Positions 19,660 through 27,545 of a stretch of DNA of 64,000 bases are shown here, piece after piece. Origin of the DNA: an uncultured Pseudodesulfovibrio sp. (GTDB taxonomy: Bacteria; Desulfobacterota; Desulfovibrionia; Desulfovibrionales; Desulfovibrionaceae). How positions within the stretch are numbered: the stretch's first letter is position 1; each line of letters starts with the position of its first letter. The position numbers and the translations under genes are program-made. Below the pieces are notes generated by a model. That model worked only from the letters and a program-made list of their open reading frames with translations, had not been told where the DNA came from and searched no databases. The stretch is from positions 568,001-632,000 of the forward strand of contig NZ_OY760055.1 in NCBI RefSeq assembly GCF_963662885.1, written 5' to 3'.

Positions 19660-21315
19660 TTATTGCCCCTGTTTCGGCTTGAAACGCTTCTTGTAGGGAG
19701 GCTTGGCGGCCGGCCAGCTTCCCTTTTTGGGATATTTGCGGCTCGGCGGTTTGCGACGCGACTGGTCTTTGACCACCAGCTCCGCGCCCTCACGGCTGTT
19801 GACCGCGTTGACGATCTTGTCGGCCTCTGCACCCGGAACCGTGAAGGTGGTCCGATCTCCCTGGACGCGGACATGCTGGATGGCCCAAGGCTTGATGCGC
19901 GCGGCATTGGCGATGAAATCCACGAACCGTTTGGGGTTCATGCCGTGGGAGCGGCCCAATGCGCATGCCAGGTCGACGCGGCCTCTTCCGGCGGGGCCGA
20001 CGGCGTCGATGCGGCGGTAGCCCGATTCCACCAGCTCCTCGCCAAAGGCGTTACGCAGCAGAGCGGCGACCACCTGTTCGGCGGGCCGATCGGTAAGCAG
20101 TTCTTCGGCCATGCCCAGGTAAGCGTTGTGGCCCTCGGCCTCGAGAATGTCGTTGAGTTCGTCCATGACCTTGCGCTTCTTGGAGTGGATGACATCCTCG
20201 ATGCGCGGCAGAGGCTCCTTGTTGATCTCGATGCCGGAGCTTTTGGAGATGAACATGAGCTTGCGGAACTCGTTGGGGGCGATCAGGCTGATGGCCACGC
20301 CCTGCTTGCCCGCCCGGCCGGTGCGTCCGGTGCGGTGCACGAAGGTCTGCGGGTCCTGGGGCAGAGCGAAGTTGACCACGTGGGTCAGGTCCGGCACGTC
20401 GATACCGCGCGCGGCCACGTCCGTGGCCACAAGAATGGTCGACTTGCGCTCCCGGAAGCCGGTCAAGATCTTTTCACGCTGGCCCTGGTTGAGGTCGCCG
20501 TGAATGGGCTCGGCAGGGTACCCGCGTTGGGTCAGCCTCGCGGCCACATGATCGGCGTCGGCACGGGTGCGCACAAAGACCAGACCGTAGAAGTCCGGGC
20601 GTGCGTCGATGACGCGGCACAGAGCCTCAAAGCGGTCCGAGTCGGCCATCTCATGGAAAATCTGGCGGGTCAGGGGGACGTCCGAGGTCTCGGCCTTGAC
20701 CTTGAGCACGTCGAAATCGCCCATGAACTCCTTGGCGATGGCCATGACTTCGCGGGCCATGGTCGCGGAGAACATGAGGGTGCGCCGGTCTTCGTTGGCC
20801 GAGGCCAGGATGGCGCGAACGTCGTCCACGAAGCCCATGTTGCACATCTCGTCCGCCTCATCAAGAATGAAATAGCTCAGTTCGTCGATTCTGAGCGAGC
20901 CGCGTTCGAGGTGGTCCATGATGCGTCCGGGCGTGCCCACGACCACGTCAACGCCGCGCCTGAGGGCCTTGAGCTGCATGTGGATCGCCTGACCGCCGTA
21001 GACGGGGAGCACGCGGATGCGCTTGTTGCCCTTGAGGGAGTCGATCTCCTCGGCAACCTGGATGGCCAGCTCGCGGGTGGGGGCCAGAATGAGCGACTGG
21101 ACGTGATGGGCGCCTTCCCGGGCCGCCTCGATGACGGGCAGGCCGAAGGCCGCGGTCTTGCCCGTGCCTGTCTGGGCCTGGCCCACGATGTCCCGGTCGC
21201 CGGAAAGCAGCTTGGGGATGGTCAGGGCCTGGATGGGGGTGGGGGCGGTGAATCCTTTGGATTCGAGGGCGTCCAGGGTCGAACCCGAAAGCCCCAGTTC
21301 CTTGAAACTGGTCAT
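19660..21315 (-). CDS. DEAD-box RNA helicase with DbpA-type RNA-binding domain
   Basis: An ATP-dependent RNA helicase, probably in ribosome assembly or cold adaptation (DeaD/CsdA group). The start is the ATG at 21315 (MTSFKELGLSG), the usual helicase beginning. Motifs in order: Q motif TPIQ, AQTGTGKT, PTRELA, DEAD, SAT, ARGIDVPDLTHVVNF and HRTGRTGRAG. After about residue 400 come a DbpA-type RNA-binding domain (GRVDLACALGRSHGMNPKRF) and a lysine-rich tail. It lies downstream of infA, separated by a hairpin element. Confidence 0.93.
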   Translation of the reverse strand: MTSFKELGLSGSTLDALESKGFTAPTPIQALTIPKLLSGDRDIVGQAQTGTGKTAAFGLPVIEAAREGAHHVQSLILAPTRELAIQVAEEIDSLKGNKRIRVLPVYGGQAIHMQLKALRRGVDVVVGTPGRIMDHLERGSLRIDELSYFILDEADEMCNMGFVDDVRAILASANEDRRTLMFSATMAREVMAIAKEFMGDFDVLKVKAETSDVPLTRQIFHEMADSDRFEALCRVIDARPDFYGLVFVRTRADADHVAARLTQRGYPAEPIHGDLNQGQREKILTGFRERKSTILVATDVAARGIDVPDLTHVVNFALPQDPQTFVHRTGRTGRAGKQGVAISLIAPNEFRKLMFISKSSGIEINKEPLPRIEDVIHSKKRKVMDELNDILEAEGHNAYLGMAEELLTDRPAEQVVAALLRNAFGEELVESGYRRIDAVGPAGRGRVDLACALGRSHGMNPKRFVDFIANAARIKPWAIQHVRVQGDRTTFTVPGAEADKIVNAVNSREGAELVVKDQSRRKPPSRKYPKKGSWPAAKPPYKKRFKPKQGQ

Positions 21316-21441
21316 AATTTGCCTTTGGTAAAAAATGTAAAAAAATTGAAATTCCGTTCTACCGGACAACACACCATACGACAACGTCACAGCCGCATCC
21401 GCGCCTGCGTGAGTCTCGAAGATGGAGAGTGAGGAGGGTGT

Positions 21442-21515
21442 CCGGGGGAAGGGGAAAGGGGGAGAGCCTCTGTCGGCGCTCCTCGCTTCACCTTCCCCCG
21501 GCCGCCGGGGGTGGC
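21442..21515 (-). repeat. CCGCCGG-type hairpin element, copy F (downstream of infA)
   Basis: On the minus strand, just after the infA stop, the tag GCCACCCCCGGCGGC is followed by an 11-bp inverted repeat CCGGGGGAAGG / CCTTCCCCCGG (21442-21452 with 21491-21501) around a 38-base loop. It resembles the other copies (see 29429, 30305, 39425, 51129, 51310) but has a longer loop. Confidence 0.6.
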
Positions 21516-21517
21516 GG

Positions 21518-21736
21518 CTACCTGGGACGGAAGGTGATGCGGCCCCGGGTGAGATCGTAGGGGGAGAGTTCCACGGTCACGGTGTCGCCGGGCATGACGC
21601 GGATGCGGAACTTGCGCATTTTGCCGGAGATGTGTGCGAGCACGGTGTGGCCGTTTTCGAGTTCAACGCGGAACATGGCGTTGGGCAGGGCTTCTTCAAC
21701 AGTGCCCTGGACGACGATTCCTTCTTCTTTAGCCAT
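21518..21736 (-). CDS. infA: Translation initiation factor IF-1
   Basis: A 72-residue OB-fold protein that occupies the ribosomal A site during initiation. The sequence MAKEEGIVVQGTVEEALP, then FRVELENGHTVLAHISGKMR and DLTRGRITFRPR is full-length and typical. It lies between the RRM-protein gene and the DEAD helicase gene, a translation/RNA-folding neighbourhood. Confidence 0.98.
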   Translation of the reverse strand: MAKEEGIVVQGTVEEALPNAMFRVELENGHTVLAHISGKMRKFRIRVMPGDTVTVELSPYDLTRGRITFRPR

Positions 21737-21768
21737 ATACTTCTTTACCTCTTGTTGCGGACGACGGG

Positions 21769-21796
21769 AAAAGCCCGCCCCGGAGCGGGGCGGGCT
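21769..21796 (-). terminator. Rho-independent terminator downstream of the RRM protein gene
   Basis: An 11-bp GC-rich stem AGCCCGCCCCG / CGGGGCGGGCT with a GAG loop. On the minus strand it ends in TTTT. Confidence 0.85.
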
Positions 21797-21829
21797 GGCT
21801 TATGTCTTTTTAACAGCGGGCGACCGGCG

Positions 21830-22093
21830 CTACCAGCGCGGACGCTCGGGACGCGGACGGGCTTCGTTGACTTTGATGTTGCGGCCACCGAAGTCGGAGC
21901 CGTCCAGGCTTTCAATGGCGGCAAGTGCCCCCTGGTCTTCCATTTCCACAAAACCGAAGCCGCGGGGGCGGCCGGTCTCGCGATCGTTGATCAGTTTGAC
22001 GGAAATGACCTCGCCAAAGGTCTCGAACGCAGCGCGTACATCCTCTTCCGTGGCGCTCCAGGGCAGGTTGCCCACATAGATATTCTTAGCCAT
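21830..22093 (-). CDS. Small RRM-type RNA-binding protein
   Basis: An 87-residue single RNA-recognition motif protein. The start at 22093 (MAKNIYVGNLPWSATEEDV) places RNP2 (IYVGNL) at the N-terminus as in cyanobacterial and delta-proteobacterial Rbp proteins; RNP1 is RGFGFVEM. The C-terminal tail is short and basic (EARPRPERPRW). Such proteins bind single-stranded RNA and are often cold-induced. The open frame continues upstream without a plausible start, so the 237 bases before it are taken as an untranslated region. Confidence 0.9.
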   Translation of the reverse strand: MAKNIYVGNLPWSATEEDVRAAFETFGEVISVKLINDRETGRPRGFGFVEMEDQGALAAIESLDGSDFGGRNIKVNEARPRPERPRW

Positions 22094-22330
22094 TACGTAC
22101 CAAACTCCGAAAAATGATGTGAGAAAACGGCGAATTACGCCTGGTGAAACTAGATCGAGGAAACGAAAGCGCGCAAGCCTTGCAAAACCTGAAGCCATTC
22201 CACCCTTGTCGGTGCGGGCCGGCCGAAACCGGCTGCGTCCCCATGGACACCACCGACTACTGTAGTAGAGCCCCTTACGTGGGGGCAAGGGTATCCGTCA
22301 AGGAAAAAATGATTTGAATAGGAATATCTC

Positions 22331-22639
22331 CTAGATAATCGCTTCCATATCCGAAAAGATTTTGTCGGGATCACAGAGTCCGGGCCGTTCCTCGGCCATG
22401 GTCTCCAATGTCTCGAAAAAAGCGTCCCAACCGGACACCTCGGTGACCTTCTTCTTGTCCACGAAAAACTTGAAAATGGTGCCTCGGGGGCACTTGGTCA
22501 GGTTGAGTTCGAGCACGCCCTCGCCGGTCATCTCGGTCCAGTAAGCTGACCAGGAGGTACGGTCGCCCTCGGTTTTCTTGTATTTTTCGAAATAGGCCTC
22601 GAAAATTCTTTCAATGTCGGCGCGTTCCATGTCTGTCAT
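22331..22639 (-). CDS. Hypothetical protein, about 100 residues
   Basis: A 102-residue acidic, soluble protein that I do not recognise. It begins MTDMERADIERIFEAYFEKYKK and has alternating charged and aromatic stretches (TSWSAYWTEMTGEGVLELNL, GWDAFFETLETMAEE). The second Met (22630) has the better-spaced ribosome site (AAGGA) and may be the true start. It lies 15 bases after the sialidase-like gene and is probably the last gene of a paaK-led operon. Confidence 0.65.
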   Translation of the reverse strand: MTDMERADIERIFEAYFEKYKKTEGDRTSWSAYWTEMTGEGVLELNLTKCPRGTIFKFFVDKKKVTEVSGWDAFFETLETMAEERPGLCDPDKIFSDMEAII

Positions 22640-22654
22640 CCTTGTTTGCAGTGC

Positions 22655-24196
22655 TCAGGCCTTGAAATCGTCCGGGTGAAACCGGGTCCCGGCGATGTAT
22701 GCGGTTTTGAGCGGCTCGTAACCCGGCTCGGTAGCCCCGCCGTGGTGGTAGGCGCAGAAAAAGCTGCCGTCGTCCAGTCGCGTCCAGCCGGAATACCCGA
22801 AATCCGGGGCCGCCGCGTGACGGTCGTTGCGCAACTCCAGAATATGGTCCCGGACCCAGCTGTCGGGCAAGCCGTCTTCTGCGGTCCAGTTCCAAGCATA
22901 CACACGGCGGTAGGCAGGTTCAAGGATGTTCAGGGAAACGCGTTTCCAGGTGCAGTCCACCGCATTGTTTTCAAAGGGATAGGGCGCGCCCAACATGACC
23001 GGTCGGGTCTCGGCGTGGTCCGGGTCCACCGGGATCACAGCCCGCTGTTCGCCGTTCACGAAGGCCGTCACCGCGCCGTCCGCATACTCGAAGCGGAGGC
23101 GGTTGAACCGTTCGCGCGGCAACGCAACGGCCTGCGACGGGTCCGCGTCCGGGACCATGCCTTCCGGGGTCAGTCTCCACCAGCAGCCCACGCGAATGCC
23201 GCAGCCGTTGGGTTCGGCCTGGTCCACCCGGACCTCAGCCTCAAGGGTCAGGCTCGCGGTGCGCGGATCGGTCATGGGTCGCAGGGCATAGCGCACAACG
23301 GATTCGTTGCCGCTTCGGTTGCGTACGCGCATGCCTTCCTCGGTGAAAATCGGGTTGGCCGGGTCAACGGCCCGCCCGTGGACCTTGAAATCCGAGGCCA
23401 GCTCCTCAACGGCGCCGAGCCATGCGCAGGTGCCCCAGTCCGGGCCGGTGTTGCGGTAGGTGACCAGCAGCCGCCCGTCATCGAGCAATCCCATGGTCGG
23501 GCGGTGCCCCATGAGCGCGGCGGGTTCCGGGCGCGACCAGGTGGTTCCGTTGTCGTCACTGTGCGTCAGGTACATGGGCTCGAACACGAAGCTGTTTTCT
23601 CGCAGCAGAGCGAGGATGCGGCCTGACGGGAGTTTGGCCATGGACGCCTCGCATAGAACAAGATTGCGTTCCGCGGCCATGACCGACAACCGTTCCCAGT
23701 TCCTTCCGCGATCCGTGGACCGGAAGACGATCTGTTCGGTGGGGGGCTGGCGGATTGCCGGGTGCTCCTCGTCGCCGACGTGCTGGTGCCCGGCGGTCAG
23801 CCAGCTTCCGTCATCCAGAACCAGGATGCGGTCGTGCATGTCGTGGGTCAGGCCCGTGGCTGCAAACGGTTGCCAGATGCGGCCGTTGTCGACGCTTTCG
23901 AAAAAACAGCGCGAGCTGTCGGACAGGAGGATGGTCCCGTCCGGGAACTGCTTCAGGCGCGGGCTGTGGCTGATCGGGGTCTGCGGAAACACGGGGTCGG
24001 ACCAGGTCGCCCCGTTGTCGCGGCTTGTCTTGACCACGAGCACGCGCCGGTCGGGGCGCACGTGCCGGTCGGCCTCGTTGTAGGCCACCATGAGCCTGCC
24101 GTCCTGGAGCCTGATGACATCCGGGAAGGCGAGATAGTTCCCCTCCCTGCGGTCGATGACCACATGGCGGTCCGCTCGGTCCGACAGGCTGGGCAT
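22655..24196 (-). CDS. Sialidase-like (BNR/Asp-box) beta-propeller protein, no signal peptide
   Basis: A 513-residue protein starting MPSLSDRADRHVVIDRREGN at 24196, preceded by GGAG. It carries four Asp-box repeats typical of sialidases and related propellers: SRDNGATWSDP, SVDNGRIWQPF, STDRGRNWERL and HSDDNGTTWSRP. An N-terminal FPDVIRLQDGRLMVAYNEADRH resembles the catalytic-face strand of the sialidase superfamily. Between about residues 290 and 440 the sequence departs from the propeller and looks like an inserted jelly-roll (LTLEAEVRVDQ, FNRLRFEYADGAVTAFVNGEQR). There is no export signal, so it would act in the cytoplasm. True sialidase activity is unproven. The start lies 11 bases from the paaK stop. 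Confidence 0.75.
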   Translation of the reverse strand: MPSLSDRADRHVVIDRREGNYLAFPDVIRLQDGRLMVAYNEADRHVRPDRRVLVVKTSRDNGATWSDPVFPQTPISHSPRLKQFPDGTILLSDSSRCFFESVDNGRIWQPFAATGLTHDMHDRILVLDDGSWLTAGHQHVGDEEHPAIRQPPTEQIVFRSTDRGRNWERLSVMAAERNLVLCEASMAKLPSGRILALLRENSFVFEPMYLTHSDDNGTTWSRPEPAALMGHRPTMGLLDDGRLLVTYRNTGPDWGTCAWLGAVEELASDFKVHGRAVDPANPIFTEEGMRVRNRSGNESVVRYALRPMTDPRTASLTLEAEVRVDQAEPNGCGIRVGCWWRLTPEGMVPDADPSQAVALPRERFNRLRFEYADGAVTAFVNGEQRAVIPVDPDHAETRPVMLGAPYPFENNAVDCTWKRVSLNILEPAYRRVYAWNWTAEDGLPDSWVRDHILELRNDRHAAAPDFGYSGWTRLDDGSFFCAYHHGGATEPGYEPLKTAYIAGTRFHPDDFKA

Positions 24197-24207
24197 ACGG
24201 GCTCCGG

Positions 24208-25497
24208 CTACTCTTCCCCGCGCGAGTCTTCCACCCGCTTGGTCTTGGAGAAGCTGCGGGGCAGTTCGCCGGGGCCGAGGATGGACACCTCTCCGCGCAC
24301 CAGGATGTTCTTGCGGATTTCGTCGGCCAATGCCCTGGCCAGCCCTTCGTCGTTGCCGGACGGTGCGCCGGGAGCGCGCTCCACGTGGACGGCCATATGA
24401 TCCAGGCCATCCTTGCGGCTGAGGAAGATCCGATATTCGGCGGAAAGTTCCTTGAAATGTTCCAGCACGGAGCCGATCTGGCCGGGGTAGATGTTCACGC
24501 CCCGGAAGATGAACATGTCGTCGGACCGGCCCATGATCTTGTCCACGCGCGGCATGGTCACGCCGCAGGCGCATTGGCCCGGGATGAGCCGGGTCAGGTC
24601 GTGGGTCCGGTAGCGGATCAGCGGCGAAGCCTCCTTGCGCAGGGAGGTGACGACCATCTCGCCCACCTCGCCGGGGGCCACAGGCTCCAGCGTTTCCGGG
24701 TCGATGATTTCGGTGATGTACATGTCCGCCCAGTAATGGATGCCGTCGTGGGCCGCGCACTCCAGGCCCGTACCCGGTCCGTAGAGTTCGGTCATGCCGA
24801 TGATGTCGAAGCTGTCCTCCAGGCCCAGAGCCTGTTCGAACTGGCGGCGCATCTTGGGGGTGTGGGTTTCGGAACCGAAGATGGCCTTCTTCAGGCTGAT
24901 CTTGTCCGCCAGCCCCTGTTTCTGGACCTCCTCGCCCATGAGCAGGGCCATGGAGGCCGTGGAACATATGCAGGTGGATTTCAGGTCGGTCAGCATCTGG
25001 AGCTGAATCTCCAGCAGGCCGGGGCCCACGGGCAGAGCCATGGCCCCGAACCGCTCGCAGCCCAGCTGGAAGCCCGCGCCCGCGGTCCACAGACCGTAGC
25101 CCACGCATATCTGGACCCGGTCCTCCACGGTCAGCCCGGCCATCTCGTAGCAGCGGGCGAACATGTCCTTCCAGGTGTCGATGTCATTCTGGGTATAGGC
25201 CAGAATCTTCCGTTTGCCCGTGGTTCCGCTGGACCCGTGGATGCGGACCACGTCCCGTTCAGGCACGGAGAGCAGCGGCATGGGATAGCCGTCCTTGAGG
25301 TCCTCCGCTGTGGTGAAGGGGAGCTTGCGCAGATCGTCCAGAGAGGTGATGTCGCCGGGCTCCACGCCCTTTTCCCTGAAGCGGGCCTGGTAGAAGGGGC
25401 TGTTGGCGTGGGTGTGGCCCACGGTCCATTTCAGGCCTTCAAGCTGGATGTCGGCGATCTGTTCCTCGGTCAAATGCGGTATGAAACGATGGTCCAT
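24208..25497 (-). CDS. paaK: Phenylacetate-CoA ligase family protein
   Basis: An AMP-forming aryl-acid CoA ligase of 429 residues. Motifs: SSGTTGKRKILAYTQ (phosphate loop), GMTELYGPG, and the C-terminal lobe IMGRSDDMFIFRGVNIYPGQI with FSKTKRVEDSR at the end. In anaerobes with indolepyruvate/arylpyruvate ferredoxin oxidoreductases such enzymes interconvert aryl acetates and their CoA esters; here no oxidoreductase is adjacent. It leads a probable three-gene operon with the sialidase-like and 102-residue proteins. A good ribosome site (AGGGAG) precedes the ATG. Confidence 0.9.
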   Translation of the reverse strand: MDHRFIPHLTEEQIADIQLEGLKWTVGHTHANSPFYQARFREKGVEPGDITSLDDLRKLPFTTAEDLKDGYPMPLLSVPERDVVRIHGSSGTTGKRKILAYTQNDIDTWKDMFARCYEMAGLTVEDRVQICVGYGLWTAGAGFQLGCERFGAMALPVGPGLLEIQLQMLTDLKSTCICSTASMALLMGEEVQKQGLADKISLKKAIFGSETHTPKMRRQFEQALGLEDSFDIIGMTELYGPGTGLECAAHDGIHYWADMYITEIIDPETLEPVAPGEVGEMVVTSLRKEASPLIRYRTHDLTRLIPGQCACGVTMPRVDKIMGRSDDMFIFRGVNIYPGQIGSVLEHFKELSAEYRIFLSRKDGLDHMAVHVERAPGAPSGNDEGLARALADEIRKNILVRGEVSILGPGELPRSFSKTKRVEDSRGEE

Positions 25498-25629
25498 CTG
25501 GGGCTCCCTTGAATGCGTGTGCGGCGGCGCTTCTCTTGTGCCTGGAGGGGAAATCCGGTAGCCTGCGAAGTGTTGCGCCAGCGGTATTCATGCAGCAAAT
25601 ACCGCGAATCTTCAAGCCCCAAGGACTCT

Positions 25630-26412
25630 ATGGACATCATCCCCACCTGGGCCTTTTACTTCGCCGCCGCCGTGGCCGGTCTCGAACTCGGCGGCCTTGC
25701 CACCATATTCATCCAGCGTTGGATAGATGAAGAGCCCATTTGCAAGCCGGGCGGATCGCGTTGCCCCGAGTGCAATACCAAGCTTGGCTTTCGCGACACG
25801 ATCCCGCTGATAAGCTTTCTGCTCCTCAAAGGGCGCTGCCGACACTGCGGCGCGGCCATCGGCCCGCAGTACCTGCTGGTGGAACTGTCCTGTCTGGCCT
25901 GGGCACTGGCCTCGGCCTATACCTACGGGCTGTCCCCGGAGTGGGGCGTGTATCTCGTCCTCGGCGTCATGCTCATAGCGGGCAGCTTCATCGACTTCGA
26001 AACCTTTCTTCTTCCCGACCGCATCACCCTGGGCGGCACGGCGATCGCTCTGGCGGCCAGCTTCGTGCTCAGGGAAGGGCCGACCTGGCAGGACTCCCTG
26101 CTCGGCGCGGTGGCTGGTGCCGGGTTGTTCTGGGTTTTGCAGCAGCTCTACCGGTTGTGGCGCAAGCAGGAGGGGCTGGGCACCGGCGACGTCAAGCTCA
26201 TGGCCATGATCGGGGCCATGGTGGGCCTGGGCGGTTTGCCCCCGACCATTCTGGTGGGCAGCCTGACCGGGGCGCTCGGCGCTGTCTACTACATGTTCCG
26301 CCCCGGCAAGGGCGGCATCCGGGGCCGCGTTCCCTATGGTCCGTTCCTGAGCCTCGGCTGCATGCTCTATCTGCTTTACGGGGCCCAGATCATGCGCTGG
26401 TGGCATTTCTAG
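25630..26412 (+). CDS. Type IV prepilin peptidase
   Basis: A polytopic aspartyl protease (PilD/GspO/TadV superfamily) that cleaves and methylates type IV pilin-like leader peptides. The start at 25630 (MDIIPTWAFYFAAAVAGLELGG) follows AAGGA. The cytoplasmic zinc-binding insert has CPECN and CRHC; the two catalytic aspartates lie in GSFIDFETFLLPD and GTGDVKLM. The total of 260 residues is full-length including the N-methylase region. No pilus genes are in the window, so it presumably serves systems encoded elsewhere. Confidence 0.93.
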   Translation: MDIIPTWAFYFAAAVAGLELGGLATIFIQRWIDEEPICKPGGSRCPECNTKLGFRDTIPLISFLLLKGRCRHCGAAIGPQYLLVELSCLAWALASAYTYGLSPEWGVYLVLGVMLIAGSFIDFETFLLPDRITLGGTAIALAASFVLREGPTWQDSLLGAVAGAGLFWVLQQLYRLWRKQEGLGTGDVKLMAMIGAMVGLGGLPPTILVGSLTGALGAVYYMFRPGKGGIRGRVPYGPFLSLGCMLYLLYGAQIMRWWHF

Positions 26413-26455
26413 CCGATTACTCGCCCGATTTCCGATTCCGCATATCGTGCAAAGA

Positions 26456-26484
26456 AAAACCGCCCGTGGCGGACGGGCGGTTTT
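26456..26484. terminator. Bidirectional terminator between convergent genes
   Basis: A 12-bp stem AAAACCGCCCGT / ACGGGCGGTTTT with a 5-base loop. It lies between the prepilin peptidase gene (plus) and the BON lipoprotein gene (minus) and can serve both. Confidence 0.9.
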
Positions 26485-26520
26485 GTGGGGAAGGCCTTTG
26501 GTCTTGATCGGGGGGAGAGG

Positions 26521-27327
26521 TCACCGTCCCCTGTCGGGGTTGGAGACAGCCAAGACCGGGTGCGGGTCCGGTGTTGGCGTCCTTTCGACCTTGGGCCTGG
26601 TCTTCTTGGGTTTTGTTTTGGGAGGCGGAGGGATCACCCTGGAAGGCTCTGGTGAGGGCGTCAGCTGGGCGGTCATTATCTGGGGATCAGGGCCTGCGTT
26701 TTCCTGGTGGTAGAGGTAGGAGACCACCCGGTTCACCCCGTCCATGCTCAAAGCGTGGGCCATGATGCGGTCACGTTCCGGCTTGTCGTGTATGACCCCG
26801 AGGAGGATGATGTCCCCCTGGACGATCTGAACTTCGACCGGTGTGCTGGTGACCTCGAAATCGGCCATGAGTTGCGTGCGAAGCTCGGCGTACATGGCCT
26901 GATCGCTGAAGAAATCGTTCTCGCTGTCAGGGGCGCGCAGGTACAGGCGGCTGATGATCTGGCGCTTGCCCTCGACCCTGTCCATGCATTCGTAAATGGT
27001 TCGCAACTGTTCCTGCGAGTCGTATTCACCCACAAGATAGAGCTTGCCGAAATAGCAGTAGGTATTGATCTGATCCGCCCGGATGTCCTTGTTCTTGTAG
27101 AGCTCGGCCTGGGCGTGTCCGGCCACGATGGCGTCGAGCATCTGCTGCTCGGTGGTCCGCTCATCCACGGCCGTCTCGTACATGGACTGTCCGCCGCCGA
27201 TGATCGATGAGACATAGGAGGGCGCACCGGGAATGAGCCCTATGCCGAACGGCACCATGGCGCACCCCGGAAGCAGTAGAACAATGAAAGCTACAACCAA
27301 CAATTTGAGTCTGAACATTCTCACCAT
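26521..27327 (-). CDS. BON-domain lipoprotein (OsmY/YraP-like)
   Basis: An exported lipoprotein of about 265 residues: a hydrophobic signal (LLVVAFIVLLLPGC) ends in a lipobox with the lipidated Cys. Two BON-like segments follow (about residues 50-130 and 135-205; compare ADQINTYCYFGKLYLVGEYDS and VQIVQGDIILLGVIHDKPERD). BON domains bind phospholipid and occur in outer-membrane maintenance proteins. The last 50 residues are Pro/Lys/Thr-rich (PPPPKTKPKKTRPKVER), unusual for this family and possibly a cell-wall spanning tail. Alternative start ATG at 27318. Confidence 0.85.
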   Translation of the reverse strand: MVRMFRLKLLVVAFIVLLLPGCAMVPFGIGLIPGAPSYVSSIIGGGQSMYETAVDERTTEQQMLDAIVAGHAQAELYKNKDIRADQINTYCYFGKLYLVGEYDSQEQLRTIYECMDRVEGKRQIISRLYLRAPDSENDFFSDQAMYAELRTQLMADFEVTSTPVEVQIVQGDIILLGVIHDKPERDRIMAHALSMDGVNRVVSYLYHQENAGPDPQIMTAQLTPSPEPSRVIPPPPKTKPKKTRPKVERTPTPDPHPVLAVSNPDRGR

Positions 27328-27545
27328 CCCCCCCCATTAATAGTGTTCAGGCTCCACCCTGAACGGAGAAACAGCAAGAAGCTTGCCAGACAAGAGCCGG
27401 AAATGAGCGAACTCTTCACAGCCCTAGGGCTGCAAAGGAATTGCAATTTCACGGCTTTCCGATATTTGAAACGCAAATCCAGTAAATGTGGATTATTGGC
27501 GAGGGAAAGCGAATGGACTATCCAGAATAAATGGATTGAACAGGG

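Noticed and set aside
24197..25108. Upstream extension of the sialidase-like frame, nominally to 25108
   Set aside because: It runs through paaK in another frame; the ATG at 24196 with GGAG just ahead is the credible start.
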